NCBI RefSeq assembly: GCF_002243515.1
Contig: NZ_CP022657.1
Location: 1,975,001-2,039,000, forward strand
From: Tumebacillus algifaecis
GTDB taxonomy: Bacteria > Bacillota > Bacilli > Tumebacillales > Tumebacillaceae
Reading direction: 5' to 3'
DNA: 64,000 nucleotides
The translations under genes were made by a program, and so were the position numbers. This document shows positions 15,474 through 24,229 of the stretch, one piece after another. Each line of letters opens with the position of its first letter. Within the stretch, counting starts at the first letter, position 1. A model generated the notes under the pieces. The model was not told where the DNA came from, made no database searches, and saw only the letters and a program-made list of their open reading frames with translations.

Positions 15474-16469
15474 TCACTCCTTGTCTCGTTCTGCCATATT
15501 TTTCGAATTTTTGCGCTTTGCTTTGGGGGTGACCGTTTGTTGTTTCTGTGCGGCGCGGGCGAGTCCGAGCGCTGTCCAAAGATAATAGGTGAAATAGGAT
15601 TCGTGACCTCGCCAAGGAACTGCAAATTCGCGTACTTCCTGTTCGGTCGGTTGATGATCCAAGCCCCAAAAGTGCTGGATCGCATTGCGCAACCCAATGT
15701 CGGCAGCAGGAAGCAGGTCTGGTCGGCCAAGGCCGAAGAGCAAGACGCATTCGGCCGTCCAGCGACCGATGCCGCGCAGTTTGATCAGATAGTCGATCGC
15801 CTCTGCGTTGCTCATACCTTGCAGGGAATGGAGGTCGATACTGCCGTTTGCTACACCGCGTGCAAAGTCGATCACATACTCAGCCTTGCGCTGGGAAAAT
15901 TTCATCGCTCGCAATTGTTCATAGTTGAGCGCTGCGATCTGTTCAGGCGACGGGAACGCATAGTGCGTGGAGCCATTCACGTCGATGGAGGAGGCGCAGA
16001 GTTCGACGAGTGAGCGTTTGAGATTTTCGGCGAAAGTCAAGTTGACCTGCTGGCCGATAATCGAGAGTATCGTCGATTCAAACGGGCTGGAGTCGAGCAA
16101 CAGGTGCATGCCGGACAGGTCGGAAGTGATCGTTTTCAGCACCGGATCGGTCGCCGCTTGCTGATAAAAAGGCAACAGCGGACGGTCGATCGACAGCATA
16201 TGGCGCCAGATGTCGGCCGCTTGGTCGGCCCTAGCATCGCTATGGGCTCCCTGCACGTCGAGCCTGATGACAGGGGCGTTGGGTGTGGAGGGCGTATCTA
16301 AAGTGATGTGCACCAAAACAGGGTGACCGCCGATGATGTGCGCACGGGACAGCGCGTTCTCTCCGATCGAATAGAGGTAGGAATTGGACGAGTTCTCCAC
16401 CCGCTTTTGAAAATAATCAAAACGATAGGGCGCTTGCGGTGTCAAACGGTAAGACTTGCTGATCGACAT
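15474..16469 (-). CDS. DNA-3-methyladenine glycosylase II (AlkA/HhH-GPD type)
   Basis: A 331-residue base-excision repair enzyme. The helix-hairpin-helix and catalytic segment LRGIGRWTAECVLLFGLGRP is followed by LPAADIGL with the conserved catalytic Asp; SIIGQQVNLTFAENLKRSLV precedes it. It would remove alkylated purines from DNA. The N-terminal 120 residues are poorly conserved and the C-terminus is a Lys-rich tail (TPKAKRKNSKN). No zinc or iron-sulfur motif is present, as expected for AlkA. It precedes the SLH gene with five bases between stop and start. Confidence 0.88.
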   Translation of the reverse strand: MSISKSYRLTPQAPYRFDYFQKRVENSSNSYLYSIGENALSRAHIIGGHPVLVHITLDTPSTPNAPVIRLDVQGAHSDARADQAADIWRHMLSIDRPLLPFYQQAATDPVLKTITSDLSGMHLLLDSSPFESTILSIIGQQVNLTFAENLKRSLVELCASSIDVNGSTHYAFPSPEQIAALNYEQLRAMKFSQRKAEYVIDFARGVANGSIDLHSLQGMSNAEAIDYLIKLRGIGRWTAECVLLFGLGRPDLLPAADIGLRNAIQHFWGLDHQPTEQEVREFAVPWRGHESYFTYYLWTALGLARAAQKQQTVTPKAKRKNSKNMAERDKE

Positions 16470-16543
16470 GTTCCAGTATCCCCCTTTCTCTAATTTTACT
16501 GTATAGTAGAATTGAGCAGAGAGTCAAATGAACGGAGGGATTC

Positions 16544-17485
16544 ATGATGAACTTTCAGATTCGCTTAGTCGAAACGGGTGATGTGTGGGATATCACACGC
16601 TTGGTGCACAGATCTCGCGGTTTGGAAGGTGCGATCTTGGAGGCGCAGGTGGAGCAAGAGGTGGCCCGCTTTCAAGAGCAGGGTTTGGTGGCAGAGATTG
16701 AATCACAAACGCTGGTGGCGCTTGATGGTGCACGGTTTGCTGGCATTTTGCGCTACGGAGGATTTGAAACTGAGCTCCAACTGCAGCGCCCAGACGTCGA
16801 TCCGGCTTATGATGAGCGGGAAGTGACTAAGGCGTTTTTGCAAAATATTTGGTCTTATGCTGGTCCTAAGATCCTCAAGGCGACCTATGTGGATTATCAT
16901 ACGCGCTTGGGAGCGCTCGGTGATGTGTTTGAAGCGGCCGGTTTCACGCGCTGGGTGGATCGAATAGATATGCGGCTGAAATTGACCGCAGAGATCGCAC
17001 CTGGTCAGAAGGGGCTGACGTTTCAAAGTTACTCGGAGGCGATCAACGAACGCTTTTTTCAGGTCTACAAAGCATCATATCAAGATAACCTCGATCCGAT
17101 GATGGAGTGGGGCGCAACCTATCCGGAGAAAAGTTTCAAGATGTTTCAGACGCGATTTGGCGAATTCGATCGGGACCTGTGGGTGCTGGCGACAGATGCG
17201 GACGGACGTGATGTCGGGTTTGCGATCTTTCACGATTTCCCAGGCGGTCGCTATGCCGGGGATACGGTGCTCTTGTATACTGGGGTGGCTCCGATCGCGC
17301 GGGGCAAAGGCTTCGGTGGCGAGATCGTGCGTGAAGGAGTGCGGCGCGTGCGAGCGAAGTATGGCCCGGGACATGCGGTATCGCTCAGCGTGACACAGGG
17401 CAATGAACCGGCTGCGAATAACTATAAGAAGTTGGGATTCCGACCGACTGAAGCGTTCTCCGTCTACAAAATGGTCAGAGGTTAG
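16544..17485 (+). CDS. GNAT-family N-acetyltransferase (two-domain)
   Basis: A 313-residue acetyltransferase. The C-terminal half has a complete acetyl-CoA site: TGVAPIARGKGFGGEIVREG matches motif A (R/Q-x-x-G-x-G/A), and GNEPAANNYKKLGFRPTE is motif B. The N-terminal half (about 1-150) looks like a degenerate GNAT domain (LVALDGARFAGILRYGG, VFEAAGFTRW). Two-domain GNATs of this kind act on small molecules or peptides; no substrate can be inferred. ATG 16544 (or the adjacent 16547) follows CGGAGGG. It is divergent from the AlkA gene. Confidence 0.85.
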   Translation: MMNFQIRLVETGDVWDITRLVHRSRGLEGAILEAQVEQEVARFQEQGLVAEIESQTLVALDGARFAGILRYGGFETELQLQRPDVDPAYDEREVTKAFLQNIWSYAGPKILKATYVDYHTRLGALGDVFEAAGFTRWVDRIDMRLKLTAEIAPGQKGLTFQSYSEAINERFFQVYKASYQDNLDPMMEWGATYPEKSFKMFQTRFGEFDRDLWVLATDADGRDVGFAIFHDFPGGRYAGDTVLLYTGVAPIARGKGFGGEIVREGVRRVRAKYGPGHAVSLSVTQGNEPAANNYKKLGFRPTEAFSVYKMVRG

Positions 17486-17552
17486 GGTCGATACCCATCC
17501 CTATTTTTGATACACTTGTAAAGAGAAGAGCAGGTTGGAAAGGAAGTGGGTT

Positions 17553-18371
17553 ATGACGACGTATCAAGGCTATTTGAGCCACTTGACACATCAACCGCAT
17601 GCTCCGGTGAGTTACACGCTGGAAATCGGTGAACATAAGATCCCATTAAATGAAATGATCGGGACGGAAATTCGCTTGTCGTTCCTGCACGAAATGGCAT
17701 GCGGCACCTGTGGCCGAAAAGTGAAAAAACTGTACGGTGGTGGCTACTGCTATCCGTGTGTGACGACGCTCGCTGAGACCGATCTTTGTATCGTCAAGCC
17801 GCACGAATGCCACTTTGATAAAGGCACTTGCCGCGATGAGGAGTTTGCGCAGACGCATTGCATGATTCCTCACTATGTATACCTTGCGCTGTCGTCTGGT
17901 ATCAAGGTCGGCTTGACCCGCAAGAATCGCGAGTTGACCCGCTGGGTGGACCAAGGTGCGATCAAGGCGATTCCGATCGCAGAACTTCCGACCCGCAAGA
18001 TGGCTGGCGAATTGGAGATGGCGATCGCAGAGCATATTGCCGACAAGACCGACTGGCGCAAGATGCTCAAGGGTGTGGTCGAAGATGTGGATCTGTTCGA
18101 GATGCGCGCCAAGATCAAACAACTTGTGCCCGAACAGTTCCAGCAGTACCTGTTCGATGTGGAAGAACTCTATGAGTTCACCTATCCGATCTTGGAGACG
18201 CTGGAGAAGATCAAATCGATCGGTTTTGACAAAGCGCCGCTGATCTCCGGCAAACTGCTCGGGATCAAAGGACAGTATCTGATTCTCGACTGCGGTGTGC
18301 TCAACATCAAGAAACACACAGGGTACAAGGTGGAAGTTCAATTTCAAAAAGCGGATGAGTTGACCGCATAA
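17553..18371 (+). CDS. DUF2797 family protein
   Basis: A 272-residue soluble protein with a Cys-rich zinc-binding N-terminal region (CGTCGRKVKKLYGGGYCYPC at about 50-70, then CIVKPHECHFDKGTC) and the family centre YVYLALSSGIKVGLTRKN, resembling a GIY-YIG-like strand pair (YVYL...KVGLT). This fits DUF2797. ATG 17553 follows AAAGGAAG; the frame extends to a TTG at 17535 without support. The family is widespread but its function is unknown; the GIY-YIG resemblance suggests, without proof, nucleic-acid binding. Confidence 0.75.
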   Translation: MTTYQGYLSHLTHQPHAPVSYTLEIGEHKIPLNEMIGTEIRLSFLHEMACGTCGRKVKKLYGGGYCYPCVTTLAETDLCIVKPHECHFDKGTCRDEEFAQTHCMIPHYVYLALSSGIKVGLTRKNRELTRWVDQGAIKAIPIAELPTRKMAGELEMAIAEHIADKTDWRKMLKGVVEDVDLFEMRAKIKQLVPEQFQQYLFDVEELYEFTYPILETLEKIKSIGFDKAPLISGKLLGIKGQYLILDCGVLNIKKHTGYKVEVQFQKADELTA

Positions 18372-18400
18372 ACTGCATCGATGCGCGATGCTGATGCAAG

Positions 18401-18437
18401 GAGGGCCTGACCGATTTGTAACCGGCCGGGCCCTCCT
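18401..18437. terminator. GC-rich hairpin between convergent genes
   Basis: GGAGGGCC and GGGCCCTCC lie at the ends of a roughly 14-bp imperfect stem between the DUF2797 and DUF1450 genes. No T run follows on either strand, so termination strength is uncertain. Confidence 0.45.
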
Positions 18438-18443
18438 CCTGTG

Positions 18444-18686
18444 CTAGAGCAGTTCGGCAAGTTCTGCTTCGATCGCCGCTCCGAGTTTGTTCCAAAGTTC
18501 GTCCGTCGTGTCAGCCCAGTGAATCTCGCCGTTAACATAGGCATAAGGGTGAACTGCACACTCCGAACAGTTGCTGAGGCAGGGCGTGCGGATGACGCTC
18601 GTGCCAGGATATGTGGTCTCCAAACGTTCCAGATCCAATCCGGAAGCCGGGTTGACATCGCAAACTTCCACAATCACGATTCCCAT
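18444..18686 (-). CDS. DUF1450 (YuzB-like) protein
   Basis: An 80-residue protein with the family's Cys cluster (CLSNCSECAVHPYAYVNGE), and an N-terminal strand (GIVIVEVCDVNPASG). Such proteins resemble thioredoxin-fold 2Fe-2S or zinc proteins, but the function is unknown. A second DUF1450 domain with the same Cys spacing pattern occurs at 26122, fused to a repeat tail. The ATG start at 18686 has no strong ribosome site but the N-terminus fits the family. Confidence 0.75.
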   Translation of the reverse strand: MGIVIVEVCDVNPASGLDLERLETTYPGTSVIRTPCLSNCSECAVHPYAYVNGEIHWADTTDELWNKLGAAIEAELAELL

Positions 18687-18762
18687 TGTCTCGACGACTC
18701 CTTCGTTTGTTGCTTTTGGTGTTTAGTGTACCAAGAATGGGCAGGGTTTACTAGGTGACCGC

Positions 18763-19140
18763 TTGCAGACACTATTAGATACATATCATTCATATGCTGG
18801 TAAAGAGGAGCTGTTTGAAAGTATGGACGTGCAAAAAAGTTCGCTAGGTTTTGCTGAAATTACTCATTTCTCGATGAGCGATGCAAAAGGAAAAATGGAG
18901 TTTGCTGTGATTCCACTGCCGCCGCAATATCTGCTGGGCATGGCGATGGGGTCGAAGCTGGTGATCTTGTCGGCGCCGTATGAAGGTACCGCATTGTTCC
19001 AAGCGGGCGTTACGGCCGATGAAGTACAAGCTCAGTTTAACCTGCCAAACCGTGAAGAAGCGTTGCGTCTTTCGGTGATGCTGACCACCGCCTTTATGGA
19101 AATGCCAGGTGCCGGTCATACGCCGCACATCATTTTCTAA
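18763..19140 (+). CDS. Hypothetical protein, 125 aa
   Basis: A soluble protein starting at TTG 18763 (LQTLLDTYHSYAGKEELFES) after AGGTGA. It has hydrophobic strands MEFAVIPLPPQYLLGMAMGS and LVILSAPY and a helix EEALRLSVMLTTAFMEMPG. No family is recognised. It ends two bases before the HTH-TPR regulator's GTG start, so the two are surely co-transcribed and probably translationally coupled. A link in function with that regulator is likely but unproven. Confidence 0.65.
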   Translation: MQTLLDTYHSYAGKEELFESMDVQKSSLGFAEITHFSMSDAKGKMEFAVIPLPPQYLLGMAMGSKLVILSAPYEGTALFQAGVTADEVQAQFNLPNREEALRLSVMLTTAFMEMPGAGHTPHIIF

Positions 19141-19142
19141 TC

Positions 19143-20435
19143 GTGTCCACGCTTGGCGAGAAAATCCGCATGTTGCGGAAAAAAGTCGGTCTGTCACAGC
19201 GTGCTTTAGCAGAAGGATTGGTTACCAAAAGCATGATCTCGCAGATTGAAACCAACAAAATCCAACCTTCTGCCGATCTGTTGACGAGGATTGCACAACG
19301 GCTTTCTGTGCGTCCAGAGCAGTTGTTGCCGACAAAACATGAAGATCATGAACGTCTGGTCTGCTACAAGCAGGCTCAGGCGTTTTTAACATTGCGACAC
19401 TTTGCCGAAGCGTTACCGTTGCTACAAACATGTTTGGAAGATCCCCACCCCTCATGGTCGCTGTTGCGGTTAACGTATCGGACGGCTTGCTGTCAGCAGC
19501 AGTTGGGGGCATATCAGGAGGCGCGGCGGCTCTATGAAAAGGCGTTGCACCATGCGATTTGTGAAGAGCAGACTGGTGAGATGATCCGTCTTCATGTGCG
19601 GCTTGGGGAAGTGGCACAGTCGTTAGGGCAATTGGAACTGGCGTTGGTCGAGTGGCGGCGGGCCGAGCGGGAACTAGAACGCCATCCTGCTCCACCAGAA
19701 GAGCCGCTTCTAGCGCTCGATGTCTGTTTGTATCTGGCGAACGGACTGCGCAAATTGGGCGGCTCACGGGAGGCGCTGCATCATTATCGGCTTGCCGAGC
19801 AGTTTTTGCAACGTCTGCCGGAGCAGACGAGAAGACGCGCTGAGGTGCAGTTCGGCATTGGCTTGGTGCTGGAGAAGCTGGAGCAGTTTGAGACAGCAGA
19901 AAGCTGTTTCGAGCATGCTGCTTCGTTGTATCTAAGAGCGATCGACAAGCGGATGGCGACGCTCGCGAGGATCTCCCGCGGGCGTTTGCTCGGCAAGACG
20001 GGGCGGCATGAGGAAGCGTTGACCGAATTGAGAGCTAGCTTGCAGGAGGCGAAGAGCTTGAGTTGTCCAGAAGTGGAGGTGCGCGCCTATTGTGAGTTGA
20101 GCCAAGCGTGCGAGGCGATGGGGAAGCGGATGCTGGCCGAGTCACTTTTGCAAAAGGGGCTTGCTGTGAAGTGCGAATGCCCTGTCGAGCGTGGTTTGAC
20201 CTTTTTGGCACTGGCCGAGCTGCATAGGGATGCTCAGCGTTACGAGGAAGCGTTGGAAGCGGTTAGGCAGGCGTTATACTTGTTGCATGAGAACATGGAA
20301 GAGTTACTCGTGGTCTATCAACTGTTGACCGACTTGTACAAGCGGCAGGAGGATTACGAGCAGGCAAGCTTTTGGGCGGAACGTGCCGATCGTTTGGTTG
20401 GCAAGCAGATGCAACAGCGGGGCTGGAAAGCATAG
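19143..20435 (+). CDS. HTH-TPR transcription regulator, second copy
   Basis: A 430-residue protein with an N-terminal XRE helix-turn-helix (GEKIRMLRKKVGLSQRALAE, SMISQIETNKIQPSADLLTR) and TPR repeats through the rest (for example YQEARRLYEKALHHAICEEQ and RYEEALEAVRQALYLL). It is the same architecture as the 5595-6911 gene, but here no small peptide gene follows; a terminator comes two bases after the stop. The GTG start has no ribosome site of its own and sits two bases after the preceding stop, which suggests coupled translation. The ligand may be a peptide encoded elsewhere or a protein. Confidence 0.85.
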   Translation: MSTLGEKIRMLRKKVGLSQRALAEGLVTKSMISQIETNKIQPSADLLTRIAQRLSVRPEQLLPTKHEDHERLVCYKQAQAFLTLRHFAEALPLLQTCLEDPHPSWSLLRLTYRTACCQQQLGAYQEARRLYEKALHHAICEEQTGEMIRLHVRLGEVAQSLGQLELALVEWRRAERELERHPAPPEEPLLALDVCLYLANGLRKLGGSREALHHYRLAEQFLQRLPEQTRRRAEVQFGIGLVLEKLEQFETAESCFEHAASLYLRAIDKRMATLARISRGRLLGKTGRHEEALTELRASLQEAKSLSCPEVEVRAYCELSQACEAMGKRMLAESLLQKGLAVKCECPVERGLTFLALAELHRDAQRYEEALEAVRQALYLLHENMEELLVVYQLLTDLYKRQEDYEQASFWAERADRLVGKQMQQRGWKA

Positions 20436-20436
20436 G

Positions 20437-20468
20437 AAAACCCTCGACCAAGCTGTCGAGGGTTTTTT
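20437..20468. terminator. Bidirectional intrinsic terminator
   Basis: AAAACCCTCGAC and GTCGAGGGTTTTTT pair with a short loop, ending the HTH-TPR gene and the convergent repeat-protein gene. Confidence 0.9.
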
Positions 20469-20481
20469 GGAACGCGCAGGA

Positions 20482-21498
20482 TCAGTAGAGCAACGCGAGC
20501 GTCTTGTCGATCAAAGTGGCGTGATAGGTGTTGCCATTGCGTTGATCGAACGCGTCCGCGAGGGCGCGTGTTTCGGTGATCAACCAAGGCAACAGATCAT
20601 TTTGCTGACCCTCGCGGTGCAGGCGTTCGTATAACAGCCAGCCAGCGAGGAAATAGCGGAATTTGTTGCGCAGATGAGAGGTGTCCTGCGCTTGGCGAAG
20701 ATGCTTGTGAAACAATGTTATCGCTTGCTCGGGATCGGTCAGGGCGAGAAAGCGGATGTGGTTGGCGAAACCGTGCATAAAGGACGGCTCATTCTCGATT
20801 TTGGCATAGCCGCGTTTCTGTAGCTCCTGCGCATCTTCGAGGCGATCCAATCTGACGAGCGCTTCCAGCAGATCGTGCAGGGTGTTGTGCGGGACGGTCG
20901 AGCAGGCGAGCTGTCCGTTCAAAATCGTCTCCGCTAGCGCCAGCGCTTTTTCGTCTTCGCCAAGCCAAACCATGTATTCGACCTGATGTGCCCGCTCGCA
21001 GGCGTTGCAGTCGCAAAAATCATCGATCGCAGCAGCTAGCCAAAGGCGGTACGCAGTGTCAGCGCGCGCTCTGTCGCCCGCATACATCGCCTGAGCGTGC
21101 TGTTGGCGATAGTACGGACGCAAGGAGAGGCCCTGCGCTTCGTAGCGGGTTTTCATGTCCTCCATCAACGCATCGACCTGTGTGCGTGTGATCTGCGGCA
21201 AGGCATCGATGTGGCCGACAACCCATTTGTACTGCCAGAGCATCCTGGTGGGTTCGAACTGGTAGGGATGTTTGTCCATCTGGGTCAAGCACCAGGAGAA
21301 AGCGACGAGCATGCGCATCGGGTCACCAGCGCCGACAGACGCATCGATCAGCTTTTCGCGCAATTCGAAGGAGTCGATCAGTTCGTTGTGTGCATCGGCA
21401 AGTTGGATCGCCTGTTGGAGCAACGCTACTTTGGCATCGCCGTCGGGAAGCATGTCCGCTTGGCTTTCCAACTGTGAGAGTTGAGCCTGATAGTTCAT
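20482..21498 (-). CDS. TPR-like helical repeat protein paired with Hsp90-like ATPase
   Basis: A 338-residue, almost wholly helical protein with degenerate TPR-like helix pairs (e.g. QQAIQLADAHNELIDSFELR and EDEKALALAETILNG) and a Cys cluster CDCNACERAHQ near its middle. It has no signal peptide or membrane span. ATG 21498 is used because AAAGGAGG lies six bases before it; the longer GTG start overlaps that site. It follows the Hsp90-like gene by 12 bases, with the ribosome site on the Hsp90 stop codon, so it is very likely a functional partner, reminiscent of TPR co-chaperones. No family name is recognised. Confidence 0.7.
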   Translation of the reverse strand: MNYQAQLSQLESQADMLPDGDAKVALLQQAIQLADAHNELIDSFELREKLIDASVGAGDPMRMLVAFSWCLTQMDKHPYQFEPTRMLWQYKWVVGHIDALPQITRTQVDALMEDMKTRYEAQGLSLRPYYRQQHAQAMYAGDRARADTAYRLWLAAAIDDFCDCNACERAHQVEYMVWLGEDEKALALAETILNGQLACSTVPHNTLHDLLEALVRLDRLEDAQELQKRGYAKIENEPSFMHGFANHIRFLALTDPEQAITLFHKHLRQAQDTSHLRNKFRYFLAGWLLYERLHREGQQNDLLPWLITETRALADAFDQRNGNTYHATLIDKTLALLY

Positions 21499-21510
21499 CG
21501 TCACCCTCCT

Positions 21511-23319
21511 TTATCTCATGCCCAATTCGATCAGGTTGAACAGGCCGTTGTTGAGCAGTTTCATCTCGCGGTGGTTGAGTGGATGATGCCCCATCAACAG
21601 CGCCTGTACATAGATCATCTCGATGGCCATCTGTTGCAGTTTCGGGTCGGCCGACTGCACCAGTTTGAGGATGACCGGGTTGTTGAAGTTGAAGCAAAGC
21701 TGCCCGTGTGCGGCAGGTGCGCCAAATGCGGCGTTCAACGACTCGAGGATGGAAGCGAACAACGGATTGGATTCCTCCTGTGTCCGCTCCACGGAGCGCA
21801 GAAATGTCGCTTCCTCGCTGGTCGAATAGAGGGCGGGTAGTTCCAACGGCAGAAATTTTTTAATCTCCGCATTACAGCCGAACGATTGTAACACGGTGTT
21901 GGCGGTGCGCATGAATTGAAAGGCCAATTGTTGTTCAGGAATTGTCAAATCCTCTAACGACTCGGTGATGTCGAGCGGATCGACGCGCTCCACGCTGTAC
22001 TCTGGGAAAAAGTCGGGAAGACGCTCGATCAACTCCGCGTCGAACACATAACCGCCGTTGATCACACACATCGACTGCGCGGCCGATACACGGGAGATCT
22101 GTCTGTATTCATCGAGTGAAGGTGTGTAGCGGATCAACTTGTTCCTTTCTAAAATTTGCTCCATCGTCAGGCGACCCTGCGACGTTTCGAACGGCAACCA
22201 CTTGATAAACAGCCGATAGAGTTGGTCGTCTTGCACCGCCAACGCTTTGATCGACAGAAAGTGGATCGCGATCAGCTTGTGCAGGCGGGGCAGGTCGTGT
22301 TCGGCGAGGTAAATCAGATAGTCGCGCAGGCAGTTCCCGAGCGTTTCCCGCACGACAGACAGCTTGCTGTCCTCGTAAAATTCTTCGCGTGAAGCTGTCG
22401 GCAACAGGTCGTTGGTGTTGATGATACATTTGACAAAAAAGGCCCAATTCGGCAAAATGTTGTCCACATTTTCAGAGAGCAACATCTGCTTGAGATAGAC
22501 TTGATGGTTCGTCTTGGTGGTGATCGCGGCGCGGTGAGGCAGCACGAACGCGATACCAGTCACATCACCCGTCTCTGAGCGTAGCGGGATATAATCGATA
22601 AACGATTCCCCGAAAAAGCGTCTGCCATAGTCGAGCATCGCCTCGTGGGAGACGGTCTGCTGCCAGTTGGGTAACAGCCAGAGAGGTTTGCTTTCATTGA
22701 TCGTCTGCGTGCGGATGCCATCCGAGACGGAGACGGGGTAGGGGAGCAGCCCGCCATAATGACGGCAGAGATCGCGAACGGTCGCGATGTCAAAATACTC
22801 TTCGAAGCCGAGCTTGCTACGCAGGTAGATCCGCGTGCCCGGTGTGAAGTTGCCTTCTAACTGGCGGATCGTATAGGTGCCGTCCGGTCTACCGCGCCAT
22901 TCGACAGCGGTCTCGCTGTGAATGGAACGGGTGATCACGACGATCTCATCACTGACGACAAAGCAGGAGAGCAGACCGATGCCGAAGCGGCCGATAAAAT
23001 CGGTGTTGCGCATCTCTTCTGCGCGCTTCGAGGATTCGCCGATGATCGCCAAAAACTGATGAACTTCATCTTCGGTAAGTCCCACGCCGTTGTCTTCAAA
23101 GATCAGCGTGCGAGGACCGTCGGCGGAAGCAATCACTTCGAGTGAGATCTGCCCGGAAAAGTCTGTGTCGGTCTTGGCCCGAGCTCGGATAGCATCGGTC
23201 CCATTTTGCAACAGTTCACGAATATAAACGCGCGGCGAGCTGTACAGATGGCCGGACAGCAGCTCGATCATGCCTTGTAGATTTACTTTGAAACGGTAAT
23301 TTTGCTCTTGGTGCTGCAA
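21511..23319 (-). CDS. Hsp90-family ATPase (HtpG-like, non-canonical)
   Basis: A 602-residue GHKL ATPase of the Hsp90 family. The N-domain shows all three ATP-site signatures in variant form: ELLQNGTDAI (35-44), FEDNGVGL (74-81) and GRFGIGLLSCF (110-120). The middle domain carries RSKLGFEEYFD and NILPNWAFFVKCIINTNDL. The C-terminal region is shorter than in HtpG and lacks an MEEVD-like end. This fits the minor bacterial lineage of about 600-residue Hsp90 proteins rather than housekeeping htpG. It forms a two-gene operon with the TPR-like gene. Chaperone activity is a family expectation. Confidence 0.88.
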   Translation of the reverse strand: MQHQEQNYRFKVNLQGMIELLSGHLYSSPRVYIRELLQNGTDAIRARAKTDTDFSGQISLEVIASADGPRTLIFEDNGVGLTEDEVHQFLAIIGESSKRAEEMRNTDFIGRFGIGLLSCFVVSDEIVVITRSIHSETAVEWRGRPDGTYTIRQLEGNFTPGTRIYLRSKLGFEEYFDIATVRDLCRHYGGLLPYPVSVSDGIRTQTINESKPLWLLPNWQQTVSHEAMLDYGRRFFGESFIDYIPLRSETGDVTGIAFVLPHRAAITTKTNHQVYLKQMLLSENVDNILPNWAFFVKCIINTNDLLPTASREEFYEDSKLSVVRETLGNCLRDYLIYLAEHDLPRLHKLIAIHFLSIKALAVQDDQLYRLFIKWLPFETSQGRLTMEQILERNKLIRYTPSLDEYRQISRVSAAQSMCVINGGYVFDAELIERLPDFFPEYSVERVDPLDITESLEDLTIPEQQLAFQFMRTANTVLQSFGCNAEIKKFLPLELPALYSTSEEATFLRSVERTQEESNPLFASILESLNAAFGAPAAHGQLCFNFNNPVILKLVQSADPKLQQMAIEMIYVQALLMGHHPLNHREMKLLNNGLFNLIELGMR

Positions 23320-23388
23320 CTTATTTTCACCTTCCTATATCGGTTAAAACATGAGTAAATTTTTCTTTATCCATGCACATCATATCAT

Positions 23389-23420
23389 AAAAAAGAGCCC
23401 CTGAGCGCAGGTGCTCTTTT
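23389..23420. terminator. Intrinsic terminator after signal peptidase gene
   Basis: AAAAGAGCCCCTG and CAGGTGCTCTTTT pair around AGCG. On the minus strand it ends the signal peptidase transcript. Confidence 0.8.
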
Positions 23421-23436
23421 ACGATCTGTCAACAAT

Positions 23437-23976
23437 TTATTGTTGGGTATCAACCCAGTGCAAAGACGGGTAGAGCACGAAATCAACACGGCCCTTGAGA
23501 ATTTCTTCGGGTACGAACCCGACACGCGGATCGCGAGAATCGAGCGACGCGCCAGGGTGCCGATTGTCGCCCATCACGAAGACGTGTCCGTCTGGCACGA
23601 TGGTCGGCGGGAAATCATTGGTGATCGTGTCGATGTACTTCTCCGCCTGTTTCTCTCCGTTGAGGTAGAGCACGCCTTGGCTGATCTTCACTTCATCGCC
23701 CGACAGTCCGATGATGCGTTTAATGTAGTCGCGAGTGTCGTTCGGTGCAGGGAAGACGACGATGTCGCCGCGCTTTGGTTCTTCCAAGTCGTAGGCTAAT
23801 CGATTCAGATAGACGCGCTCATGGTTTTCTAAGGTCGGTTGCATCGATTGACCTTCAATCTTGGTGATCGCAAAGACGTGCTCGCGGATGAGGAGATTGA
23901 TGAGAAAAGCGACTACTAAAAGGGATGCCCAGCTGAGCCCTTCGCGAAGCCATTTGTTTTTGATTTTTTTGAACAT
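23437..23976 (-). CDS. lepB: Signal peptidase I
   Basis: A 179-residue membrane-bound serine protease that cleaves signal peptides outside the membrane. One N-terminal membrane helix (LSWASLLVVAFLINLLI) precedes the catalytic domain: box B with Ser in IEGQSMQPTL, box C RGDIVVF, box D with the catalytic Lys in DYIKRIIGLSGDEV, and box E GDNRHPGASLDSR. The size fits Gram-positive Sip proteins. The open reading frame begins at ATG 23976 with GGGGGTT-type upstream bases. Many of the secreted proteins predicted here would be its substrates. Confidence 0.95.
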   Translation of the reverse strand: MFKKIKNKWLREGLSWASLLVVAFLINLLIREHVFAITKIEGQSMQPTLENHERVYLNRLAYDLEEPKRGDIVVFPAPNDTRDYIKRIIGLSGDEVKISQGVLYLNGEKQAEKYIDTITNDFPPTIVPDGHVFVMGDNRHPGASLDSRDPRVGFVPEEILKGRVDFVLYPSLHWVDTQQ

Positions 23977-24144
23977 GTAGAAGAACCCCCTTATTTATTT
24001 TTCGATTAATTCTGCATTATTCTTACTATTCTCTTTTTGACAGGAGGATTCCTACAGAAAGGGTACCAATAATTGTCTAAATTTTGACGAGTCAGCGTTC
24101 CATTTCACATGTCGCAAGGAGGGAATCTTTTTTCGGAAAAAGCA

Positions 24145-24172
24145 TTGCAGATTTCCAGACTTAGGGTATATT
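24145..24172 (+). promoter_or_regulatory. Likely promoter of the FMN reductase cluster
   Basis: TTGCAG (24145-24150) and TATATT (24167-24172) are 16 bases apart, about 60 bases before the ATG of the reductase. The rest of the 250-base gap upstream holds no convincing gene. Confidence 0.5.
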
Positions 24173-24229
24173 ATGAATAGTTACATAAGGGAATTCTTAT
24201 TCTTATACAGATAATTGGAGGTAGTAGTT

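Noticed and set aside
18401-18437. Strong terminator call for the GC-rich hairpin
   Set aside because: No T run on either strand, so kept only as a low-confidence hairpin.
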